A stretch of DNA of 5,036 nt, from contig PFBP01000052.1 of assembly GCA_002778535.1 (NCBI GenBank), positions 1 through 5,036 on the forward strand, given 5' to 3'. The stretch comes from Candidatus Kuenenbacteria bacterium CG10_big_fil_rev_8_21_14_0_10_36_11 (GTDB taxonomy: Bacteria > Patescibacteriota > Patescibacteriia > UBA2196). Shown here one piece after another: positions 1 to 5,036 of this stretch; position 1 is the first letter of the stretch, and every line of letters begins with the position of its first letter. A program made the position numbers and the translations under genes. The notes under the pieces were generated by a model. That model was given only the letters and a program-made list of their open reading frames with translations, did no database searches and was not told the origin of the DNA.

Positions 1-2
1 GG

Positions 3-653
3 CTGAATTTTTCTGGTTTAACAGATTTTAATTTAGCCAAGATATTTTTGCCTTATGGCGTGGTTTTGTTTGCCTGTGCTGACTGGGTGGCTATTCCTGA
101 AGCGCGTGAAATTCTGATTGGCAGGGAAAAACTTCTGAAAAAAGCCTTGTTTTTTGGTTCTTTGATTCCGGCCATAATTTATCTGATTTTTGCCTGGCTG
201 ACTGTGAGCGTTACTGGTTCTATTACTACTCCCATTGCCACCGTTGGTTTGGGCCAGGCAATGGGGCAGTCAATTATTATTATCATAAATATTTTTGCAT
301 TTTTTACAATTTTTACCAGTTTATTAACTTTGGGCCTGGCTTTGAAAGAAATGTATGATTATGATTTTAAATTTAAACATCACTTTGCCTGGTTTTTAAC
401 TGTGGCCGCGCCTTTGGTTTTTTATTTTTTAGGTCTGCGCAATTTTATTGAGATTTTAAGTTTAGTCGGCGCTCTCGGACTTGGTTTGGAAGGTTTGGTT
501 TATGTGGTTGCTTACTGGCAGGCGAGAAAATTTGGCGAGCGCCAGCCCGAATATATTTTGTCAAAACCTTTTGCTGTTTTCGCTTCTATTTTTCTGCCAA
601 TTATCTTTCTCGGCGGACTAATTTATACTTTGTTTGACATATTTTTAAAATAA
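3..653 (+). CDS. Amino-acid permease (aromatic amino acid transporter-like, APC superfamily), C-terminal part; 5' end outside window
   Basis: This is an integral membrane protein, probably a secondary amino-acid transporter of the LeuT fold (tryptophan/tyrosine permease or AAAP-like). The frame is open to the left edge with no stop, so the true start lies outside the window. The TTG at 48 is internal and not a real start. About 216 residues are visible. Counting from position 3, I see six hydrophobic segments at roughly residues 17-37, 50-74, 90-115, 128-146, 151-175 and 189-214. That fits the second half of an 11-helix carrier. A conserved stretch (LPYGVVLFA, then AIPEAREIL and a basic GREKLLKK loop) opens the visible part, and GLEGLVY sits in a later helix. 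This pattern matches permeases I recall from Patescibacteria. The substrate cannot be told from sequence. The gene ends in TAA and is followed by its own terminator, so it is transcriptionally separate from murG. Confidence 0.82.
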   Translation: MNFSGLTDFNLAKIFLPYGVVLFACADWVAIPEAREILIGREKLLKKALFFGSLIPAIIYLIFAWLTVSVTGSITTPIATVGLGQAMGQSIIIIINIFAFFTIFTSLLTLGLALKEMYDYDFKFKHHFAWFLTVAAPLVFYFLGLRNFIEILSLVGALGLGLEGLVYVVAYWQARKFGERQPEYILSKPFAVFASIFLPIIFLGGLIYTLFDIFLK

Positions 654-670
654 AATTGTATTATAAATTC

Positions 671-703
671 AGGTCAGAGATTTTTCTCTGGCCTTTTCTT
701 TTT
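671..703 (+). terminator. Rho-independent terminator after the permease gene
   Basis: A 10-bp stem (671-680 pairing with 685-694, with one G-U wobble at 674/691) closes a TTTT loop. It is followed by a T-rich tail, TTTTCTTTTT, at 694-703. It begins 17 nt after the permease stop and ends 25 nt before murG. It should end permease transcripts and leaves only a very short stretch for a murG promoter. Confidence 0.88.
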
Positions 704-728
704 CTCTAAAATCGGTTAAGATTCAATT

Positions 729-1799
729 ATGAAAATACTATATGCTGGCGGCGGCACTATGGGCTCGGTTAGCCCGCTTATCGCCATCCACCAAAAGTTA
801 GTGTCAAAATTCCAAGTGCCAAATTATCAGTCATTATGGTTGGGAACAATTTTTGGAATGGAGCGTGAATTAGTGGAAAAAGCAGGCATAAAATTTGAAC
901 CAATTGAAAGCGGCAAACTGCGCCGTTATTTTGCTTTGGAAAATGTTTTTGATATTTTCAGAATTATCATTGGTTTTTTTCAGGCGCTTTACTGGCTCGT
1001 AAAATTTGAGCCAGACATTGTTTTAACAGCTGGTTCTTTTGTAGCAGTGCCAGTGGCTTATGCCGCGTTTTTTTACAATGCGCCTGTGTTCGCGCATCAG
1101 CAAGATGTAAAAGTTGGTTTGGCTAATAAGCTTATGGCGCCAGTGGCTAAAAAAATAACTGTGGCATTAGAAAAATCTTTAAAAGATTTTAATCAAAAAA
1201 AAGTTGTTTTAGTGGGAAACCCTATTAGAGATGAATTACGGATTACGGATTTACAACATAGGTTTGATTTTGAAAACAATTTGCCAATAGTTTTAATCCT
1301 TGGCGGCGGCACTGGCGCTTTGGCAATTAACGAATTAATTTGGCAGTCACTCTCGGAATTGATAAAATTTTGTAACATTATTCACATTACTGGCAAAGAT
1401 AAATCAATTTCAAATTGCGGATTACCAATCACGGATTACGAATTACAATATAAGTCATTTGAATTTTTAGATGCGGAGCAAATATCAGAAGTTTATAATT
1501 TATCCAACATCGCGATTTCCCGCGCAGGCATGGCAACTTTGACTGAATTAGCTTATTTTAAAAAGCCAACAATTATTATTCCTATGCCTGACACGCATCA
1601 GGAAGCAAACGCTGAGTATTTTGCAAAAAATAACGCGGGCATTTATTTAAAACAAAAAGAATTGACTGCGAAAAGTTTTGTGCAAGAAATAAAAAATTTA
1701 TTAGTAGATGAAACTAAGAAAAAAGAATTAGGCGAGAATATGAACCAAATTTTTGTGGATTATTCAGGGGAGAAATATTTAGAAGAAATATTAAATTAA
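729..1799 (+). CDS. murG: MurG: UDP-GlcNAc:lipid I N-acetylglucosaminyltransferase
   Basis: MurG transfers GlcNAc from UDP-GlcNAc to lipid I at the inner face of the membrane, making lipid II for peptidoglycan. It is a GT28, GT-B-fold enzyme, and its 356 residues match the usual length. The N-terminal glycine loop is GGGTMGSVSP (7-16). The second domain carries VGNPIRDEL (162-170), a glycine-rich loop GGGTGALAIN (192-201), SRAG (264-267), TELA (272-275, with E273 at the UDP-GlcNAc-binding Glu position), and PMPDTHQEANA (285-295) with Q291 and N294. Start: the ATG at 729 puts the glycine loop at the normal distance from the N-terminus; only a weak purine stretch (GGTTAAG) precedes it. Oddities: the usual His of the first loop is Ser13, and the usual HEQN acceptor-side motif reads HQQD (123-126). 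Two similar short repeats lie within the gene. It is first in an operon with the kinase-RapZ fusion gene 4 nt downstream. I am confident of the family; activity is inferred. Confidence 0.93.
   Translation: MKILYAGGGTMGSVSPLIAIHQKLVSKFQVPNYQSLWLGTIFGMERELVEKAGIKFEPIESGKLRRYFALENVFDIFRIIIGFFQALYWLVKFEPDIVLTAGSFVAVPVAYAAFFYNAPVFAHQQDVKVGLANKLMAPVAKKITVALEKSLKDFNQKKVVLVGNPIRDELRITDLQHRFDFENNLPIVLILGGGTGALAINELIWQSLSELIKFCNIIHITGKDKSISNCGLPITDYELQYKSFEFLDAEQISEVYNLSNIAISRAGMATLTELAYFKKPTIIIPMPDTHQEANAEYFAKNNAGIYLKQKELTAKSFVQEIKNLLVDETKKKELGENMNQIFVDYSGEKYLEEILN
805..830 (+). repeat. Short imperfect repeat inside murG (CCAAGTG/CCAAATT units)
   Basis: Within murG, CAAAATT, CCAAGTG and CCAAATT follow one another almost without spacing and encode SKFQVPNYQ (residues 26-34). 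This lies in the loop between the first helix and the conserved WLGT strand. It resembles short dispersed repeats I recall from CPR genomes. It is a single copy here, so it may be chance in an AT-rich gene. Confidence 0.3.
1233..1256 (+). repeat. Intragenic ATTACGG-type repeat, copy 1 (in murG)
   Basis: Two perfect tandem ATTACGG units (1235-1241, 1242-1248) are followed by a degenerate ATTTAC. In the murG frame this encodes ELRITDLQ (residues 169-176), between the conserved NPIRDE motif and the second glycine-rich loop. It shares the exact 10-mer ACGGATTACG with copy 2 at 1431-1440, in the same reading frame. Confidence 0.5.
1413..1448 (+). repeat. Intragenic ATTACGG-type repeat, copy 2 (in murG)
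   Basis: A run of related units (ATTGCGG, ATTACC, then ACGGATTACG and AATTAC) encodes NCGLPITDYELQ (residues 229-240). It sits in the loop between ITGKDK (220-225) and FEFL (244-247). By memory of the family, this loop is several residues longer than usual, so the stretch looks inserted. The peptide ITD(YE)LQ recurs in copy 1. Confidence 0.5.
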
Positions 1800-1803
1800 A
1801 ATT

Positions 1804-3234
1804 ATGATAGAACAAGAATTGCTTAAAAAATTATTTAAACAACATTTTAATGAAGAAGTTTTTGATTTTAAAGCCCTAAAAGGCGATGGCTCTGATCGCA
1901 CAGTTTATCGCTTAACAAGTCAAAATCATACAGCGATTGGTATTTATGGAAAAAATCGTAAAGAAAACGAGGCATTTATTTCTTTTTCAAAAACATTGTC
2001 CGAGCAGAAAATAAAAGTGCCAGAAATTTATGAAATAGATTTAGATAATCATATATATTTAGAAGAAGACTTAGGCGACGAACTTCTTTTTACCTGGATG
2101 GAAAAAATAAAAAGCAGCGAAAGTTTCAACACAGAAATTGTCGCTATGTATCAGAATGTTTTAAAAGTTTTGCCAACCATCCAGATTATAGCTGGTAAAA
2201 AAATTAATTTTGGTCTTTGTTATCAGCACATTGAATTTGCGCACGAATCAATGTTATGGGATATGCATTATTTCAAATGGAATTTTTTAAATTTATTTTA
2301 CAAAGACAATATTGACAATGAATTATTAGAATGCGATTTTAATCAGCTGGCCAATATTTTAATGCAGGAAGATAGAAATTTTTTTATGTATCGCGATTTT
2401 CAGTCCCGTAACATAATGATAAAAAATAATGAGCCATATTTTATTGATTATCAATCTGGCAGAAGAGGGGCCTTGCAGTATGATGTCGCTTCCTTGCTTT
2501 ATGATGCCAAAGCCAAAATTCCACAGGAAATTCGTGAAGCACTATTGGATTTTTATATTAGTGAAGTTAATAAAATTATTAATGTTAATCCTGAAAAATT
2601 TAAAAAATATTTTTATGGTTTTGTTTTGATTCGCATTATGCAGGCCTTGGGCGCTTATGGTTTTGTGGGTATTGTCAAGAATAAACCGCATTTTTTAAAC
2701 AGCATCCCTTTTGCTATAGATAATTTGCGCATTTTGCAAAAGCAATGTTCTTTTTTGTCAGATTTGCCTGTCTTAAATAATATTATTGAAAAAATATGCG
2801 CAATAGATAATTGGCAGGAAATTGTGCCGGAGAATAAAGAATTAACAGTAAAAATAGTTAGTTTTAGTTTTAAAAAAAATGAGAGGCCAAAAGATGAAAC
2901 TGATAATGGTGGTGGTTTTGTTTTTGACTGCCGCGGGCTAGTAAATCCATTTTGGGAAGAAAAATTAAAAAATTTAACTGGATTGGACAGTGATGTTAAA
3001 ATTTTTTTAGATAGCAAAGAAAGAGTGCAAAATTTTTTGTCGCATGTTTATGAGCTAATAGATTTGACGGTTCTTAGTTATCAGACAAGAGGTTATAACA
3101 ATTTAATGGTTTCGTTTGGTTGCACAGGCGGTCAGCATCGTTCTGTTTATTGCGCTGAAAAATTAGCAGAACATTTAAAAAATAATGGCGTTAAAATTTC
3201 AGTGCAACACTTAGTTTTAAAAAATAATTTATGA
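1804..3234 (+). CDS. AmgK-like aminosugar kinase (APH fold) fused to a RapZ C-terminal domain
   Basis: This is a predicted cytoplasmic two-domain protein. Residues 1-345 form an aminoglycoside-phosphotransferase-type kinase. GDGSDRTVYR (27-36) resembles the phosphate-binding loop. KENEAFISF (53-61) is the likely helix C region. RDFQSRN (197-203) is the catalytic loop, with D198 the likely base and N203 a metal ligand. IDYQ (214-217) is the DFG equivalent, with D215. RRGALQYDVASLLYD (220-234) follows. The RDFxSRN and IDxQxxRxG pattern matches AmgK, which phosphorylates MurNAc/GlcNAc at C1. Residues about 347-475 match the RapZ C-terminal domain: GFVFDCRGLVNPFW (371-384), TGLD (392-395) and FGCTGGQHRSV (438-448). 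The RapZ N-terminal Walker NTPase domain is absent and the kinase takes its place. The basic C-terminal tail that E. coli RapZ uses for RNA contact is not evident. The same architecture is familiar to me from Bacteroidota. No Shine-Dalgarno is seen; the start lies 4 nt after the murG stop, suggesting coupled translation. The exact sugar is inferred. Confidence 0.88.
   Translation: MIEQELLKKLFKQHFNEEVFDFKALKGDGSDRTVYRLTSQNHTAIGIYGKNRKENEAFISFSKTLSEQKIKVPEIYEIDLDNHIYLEEDLGDELLFTWMEKIKSSESFNTEIVAMYQNVLKVLPTIQIIAGKKINFGLCYQHIEFAHESMLWDMHYFKWNFLNLFYKDNIDNELLECDFNQLANILMQEDRNFFMYRDFQSRNIMIKNNEPYFIDYQSGRRGALQYDVASLLYDAKAKIPQEIREALLDFYISEVNKIINVNPEKFKKYFYGFVLIRIMQALGAYGFVGIVKNKPHFLNSIPFAIDNLRILQKQCSFLSDLPVLNNIIEKICAIDNWQEIVPENKELTVKIVSFSFKKNERPKDETDNGGGFVFDCRGLVNPFWEEKLKNLTGLDSDVKIFLDSKERVQNFLSHVYELIDLTVLSYQTRGYNNLMVSFGCTGGQHRSVYCAEKLAEHLKNNGVKISVQHLVLKNNL
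3231..3234 (+). other. ATGA stop/start overlap (translational coupling)
   Basis: The ATG of the nucleotidylyltransferase gene overlaps the TGA of the kinase-RapZ gene. No Shine-Dalgarno precedes it, as the upstream 20 nt are nearly all A and T. Re-initiation by the terminating ribosome is the likely route, which would tie the amounts of the two proteins together. Confidence 0.75.
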
Positions 3235-3965
3235 AAGCCATAATTTTAGCGGCAGGGTTTGGCACTCGTCTTAAACCATTAACAGACACAACTCCTAAAG
3301 CGCTCTTACAGGTTGGTTCATTATCTATGCTTGAAAGAGCTATTTTTTATTTGGCGCGCCAAGGCGTGGCAGAGATAATTGTTAATAGTCACTACTTGGC
3401 AAAACAGGTGGAAAATTTTGTATCAGATAATTGGAAGAGATGGCCGGTTAAAGTGAAAATAATTTTTGAGACAGAAATTTTGGACACTGGCGGCGCAATT
3501 AAAAATGCCAAATCTTTTTTAAGCGACTCTGATCCTTTTATTGTTTTTAATGTTGATATTTTAACAAATTTGGATTTACGAAAAGAAATAATTAAACACA
3601 ATCAGAGTGGGGCAGTAGCCACACTTATTGTTAATAACAGAACGACAAATCGGCCGTTATTGATTGATCAAAATGGCAGATTGGCTGGTCACTTGAATAA
3701 AAGCGCTAATGAAAGAATATTGGTAAAAGGAACACAGGACGAACATTTGAGAGAAGTTGGTTTTATGGGCATTCATATTGTTTCAACACGATTATTTGAA
3801 ATTTTTCCGTTGGAAAATAAATTTAGTATTATTAATTTTTATCTTAAACTGGCTGAAGAAAATATAATAAATACAGTGGAAGTTAAGGATGTCTATTGGC
3901 TGGATGTTGGCAGTAGAGAGTGTTTGCAACAAGCAGAAAATGACTTAAGAAATGGACTAATTTAA
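3231..3965 (+). CDS. MurU-like sugar-1-phosphate nucleotidylyltransferase
   Basis: This cytoplasmic enzyme of the NTP_transferase family (RmlA/GMP/MurU fold) joins a sugar 1-phosphate to an NTP, giving an NDP-sugar and pyrophosphate. The signature loop LAAGFGTRLKPLT occupies residues 6-18, followed by PKAL (22-25) with K23. LDTGGAIKNA (84-93) is the base and sugar-binding strand. NVD (107-109) carries the first metal Asp (D109) and WLDVG (223-227) the second (D225). Its 244 residues match compact MurU-type enzymes, with no C-terminal hexapeptide-repeat acyltransferase domain as in GlmU. The start is fixed by the loop lying immediately after Met1. Because the gene is translationally coupled to an AmgK-like kinase and co-operonic with murG, I infer MurNAc-1-P uridylyltransferase activity that yields UDP-MurNAc. 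Mannose-1-P guanylyltransferase or glucose-1-P thymidylyltransferase activity remains possible from sequence alone. The family call is firm and the substrate call moderate. Confidence 0.88.
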   Translation: MKAIILAAGFGTRLKPLTDTTPKALLQVGSLSMLERAIFYLARQGVAEIIVNSHYLAKQVENFVSDNWKRWPVKVKIIFETEILDTGGAIKNAKSFLSDSDPFIVFNVDILTNLDLRKEIIKHNQSGAVATLIVNNRTTNRPLLIDQNGRLAGHLNKSANERILVKGTQDEHLREVGFMGIHIVSTRLFEIFPLENKFSIINFYLKLAEENIINTVEVKDVYWLDVGSRECLQQAENDLRNGLI

Positions 3966-3981
3966 AACTACAAATATTTTT

Positions 3982-4024
3982 AATAAAATAAAAACTCCCG
4001 CAATCTGGTATGAGAGAGCGGGAG
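3982..4024 (-). terminator. Rho-independent terminator of the convergent minus-strand gene
   Basis: A GC-rich 7-bp stem (CTCCCGC at 3995-4001 with GCGGGAG at 4018-4024) lies just past the minus-strand stop. It can be extended by three inner pairs (4004-4006 with 4015-4017) after a two-base bulge, leaving an 8-nt loop. Read on the minus strand it is followed by TTTTTATTTTATT (3994 down to 3982). On the plus strand the hairpin is followed by GGAGGATTTT, so it is not a convincing terminator for the upstream operon. Confidence 0.85.
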
Positions 4025-4032
4025 GGAGGATT

Positions 4033-5028
4033 TTATGAAATTGGTAAGAAGAACTGTCTCATATGCCCTTCCTTATGAACGCAATTAATAACTTCGGCAA
4101 TAAATTTAGCTGGGCTAAGGACAATCAGATTGGGGTGCCACTCGCCAGCTCTAATAAGAGGTATTGTTTCTAAGACTATCATTTTGTCAATCAGACCACT
4201 TTGAAGAGCTGGGTTTAAGATGTCAAAAGTGTTTTGACCAAAATCATTGTGTACTATAAGCACTGTCACTTCTTTGGCCCCATTTCGTTTGGCGATTTGA
4301 GCGCCTACCACAATTGTATCGCTGCTTTGGCACATATCATCAAATGAGATAACTTTTTTATTTTTGACATCGCCAATAATGAATGATTTATTTATATCTA
4401 CTCTAAGTGTGTTAGGGTCGCGAGTTTTAAACACAAAAGAAACATCCGTTGTTTTTAAAAATTCTGATATTTTCGCATTTCTTTTATAGCTACCATCATC
4501 CAAAGCCAAGATACCATCAAAATTTAAATAATCGCGGGCATATTCAATTAGAATACGCATTAGATATAAATGGTGCACCGTATGCAGTCGATGGTGTTTT
4601 GTATCATAGAAGTATGGATGCTGGGAAGTGTGCTGATCAAAAATAACTCCTAAATCAATTCCAGATTGTGAAATCAAATCGGCGGTAATTTTGTAAGTTA
4701 TTGGATCGCCAAATCTTTTGGGATGGTCCGCTTTTCCAGTGCCGACAAAAGGAAATACTCCAAAGATTCTGGAAGCACCCTGAATAGAATCGACTATTTG
4801 CAAAAATTCTCCCATAGTATTTTGCCAGTCGTGCAACGAACTAATGATGCATATATCAGCTCCGCTAACATCACCTTTGCGCCAGACCCGCGGTTGATTA
4901 TTTTGAAAAGTTCCTGATTCCATTTCCAAAGGAGGTATATTAAGTTCTTTAGCTACATCCAATCCCAATTTTGAGTGAGAGTTAGCAATAATTAATTTTA
5001 ACTCCCCAAACCTGCTATTATTGTTCAT
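4033..5028 (-). CDS. Diverged ribose-phosphate pyrophosphokinase (PRPP synthetase) homologue
   Basis: The fold family is that of PRPP synthetase, which makes PRPP from ribose-5-P and ATP for nucleotide, His and Trp synthesis. Its 331 residues are slightly longer than the usual 310-320. Colinear matches run along the whole protein: ADICIISS (57-64), GDPITYKITADLI (107-119, family REPITAKL), DQHTSQHPYFY (131-141, family DLHxxQxxGFF), LDDGSYKRNAK (176-186, family SPDxGGxxRA), K201 and R203 (the catalytic-loop Lys-x-Arg), IIGDVKNKKVISFDDM (217-232), and SPAKFIAEVINCVH (305-318, family APLLAEAI). Departures: the PRPP loop reads DDMCQSSDT rather than DDxxDT(A/G)GT; the ATP-binding RQDR is KADH (99-102); and the FSDGE flag is FQNNQ (41-45). 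It may be a slow or altered enzyme or a regulatory paralogue, so I withhold the symbol prs. The start ATG at 5028 is supported by AGGA four bases upstream. The gene is convergent to the murG operon with no obvious functional link to it. Confidence 0.78.
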   Translation of the reverse strand: MNNNSRFGELKLIIANSHSKLGLDVAKELNIPPLEMESGTFQNNQPRVWRKGDVSGADICIISSLHDWQNTMGEFLQIVDSIQGASRIFGVFPFVGTGKADHPKRFGDPITYKITADLISQSGIDLGVIFDQHTSQHPYFYDTKHHRLHTVHHLYLMRILIEYARDYLNFDGILALDDGSYKRNAKISEFLKTTDVSFVFKTRDPNTLRVDINKSFIIGDVKNKKVISFDDMCQSSDTIVVGAQIAKRNGAKEVTVLIVHNDFGQNTFDILNPALQSGLIDKMIVLETIPLIRAGEWHPNLIVLSPAKFIAEVINCVHKEGHMRQFFLPIS

Positions 5029-5032
5029 TTTT

Positions 5033-5036
5033 TCCT
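5033..5036 (-). promoter_or_regulatory. Shine-Dalgarno AGGA for the PRPP-synthetase-like gene
   Basis: Read on the minus strand, AGGA is followed by four A residues and then the ATG at 5028. It is the clearest ribosome binding site in the window and supports that start. It touches the window edge, so it could be longer; the promoter lies outside. Confidence 0.6.

Noticed and set aside
48..50. TTG as the start codon of the permease
   Set aside because: The frame is open to the left edge and the family continues upstream of this point, so the gene is truncated by the window rather than short.
707..712. TAAAAT as a -10 box for a murG promoter, just after the terminator
   Set aside because: One mismatch to TATAAT is expected by chance in such AT-rich DNA. 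There is no convincing -35 at the right distance, and the T-tract of the terminator occupies that place.
2429..3017. Open frames overlapping the kinase-RapZ gene (2429-2629 plus; 2655-3017 minus)
   Set aside because: They are out-of-frame shadows inside conserved kinase and RapZ motifs; their translations are low-complexity with no family likeness.
3231..3243. TGA recoded as glycine (genetic code 25 of Gracilibacteria and SR1)
   Set aside because: The only relevant TGA ends the kinase-RapZ gene exactly where the RapZ domain normally ends and overlaps the next ATG. Reading through would add only two more codons before a TAA. The other genes use TAA and have no internal TGA.
4035..4088. Small plus-strand ORF of 17 codons (MKLVRRTVSY...) preceded by a strong-looking GGGAGGGAGG
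   Set aside because: The purine run is mostly the right arm of the minus-strand terminator plus adjacent bases, and the ORF lies wholly antisense to the end of the PRPP-synthetase-like gene. The peptide has no recognisable feature.
4449..4917. Plus-strand open frames at 4449-4646 and 4723-4917
   Set aside because: They are antisense to a gene with family-wide matches along its whole length, and their translations show no domain or plausible start context.
1..5036. CRISPR array, tRNA, rRNA, insertion sequence or phage genes
   Set aside because: No spaced direct repeats, cloverleaf, transposase motifs or inverted-repeat ends were seen. Coding sequence fills nearly all of the window and the longest spacer is 75 nt.

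Overview
The window is AT-rich and densely packed, with five protein genes, short spacers and ordinary TAA/TGA stops. The amino-acid permease, the MurG glycine loop and the diverged PRPP-synthetase homologue resemble versions I recall from Patescibacteria (Candidate Phyla Radiation, Parcubacteria-like). I therefore favour an uncultivated member of that group. This assignment rests on remembered family likeness, not on a search, and no rRNA or other marker is present.

Layout: (1) Positions 1-653, + strand: the C-terminal part of an amino-acid permease that enters from beyond the left edge. It is closed by a clear intrinsic terminator at 671-703. (2) Positions 729-3965, + strand: a tight three-gene operon. 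It comprises murG, then a two-domain protein (an AmgK-like APH-family sugar kinase fused to a RapZ C-terminal domain) after a 4-nt gap, then a MurU-like sugar-1-phosphate nucleotidylyltransferase that overlaps the previous stop by an ATGA. (3) Positions 4033-5028, - strand: a convergent, diverged homologue of ribose-phosphate pyrophosphokinase with its own intrinsic terminator (3982-4024, - strand) and an AGGA ribosome binding site at the right edge.

How the genes may work together: in pseudomonads AmgK phosphorylates MurNAc (or GlcNAc) at the anomeric carbon and MurU converts MurNAc-1-P to UDP-MurNAc, bypassing de novo synthesis. MurG adds GlcNAc to lipid I to make lipid II. The operon therefore reads as a cell-wall salvage module placed directly beside a lipid II synthesis step. 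The RapZ C-terminal domain is known in enterobacteria as a glucosamine-6-phosphate sensor, so the kinase may be gated by amino-sugar status. Substrates and sensing are inferred, not shown.

The most interesting points are the kinase-RapZ fusion and its operon, a pair of short similar repeats inside murG that encode the same peptide motif, substitutions at MurG acceptor-side motifs, and a PRPP synthetase homologue whose PRPP loop and ATP-binding motif are degraded while its catalytic Lys/Arg pair is kept.
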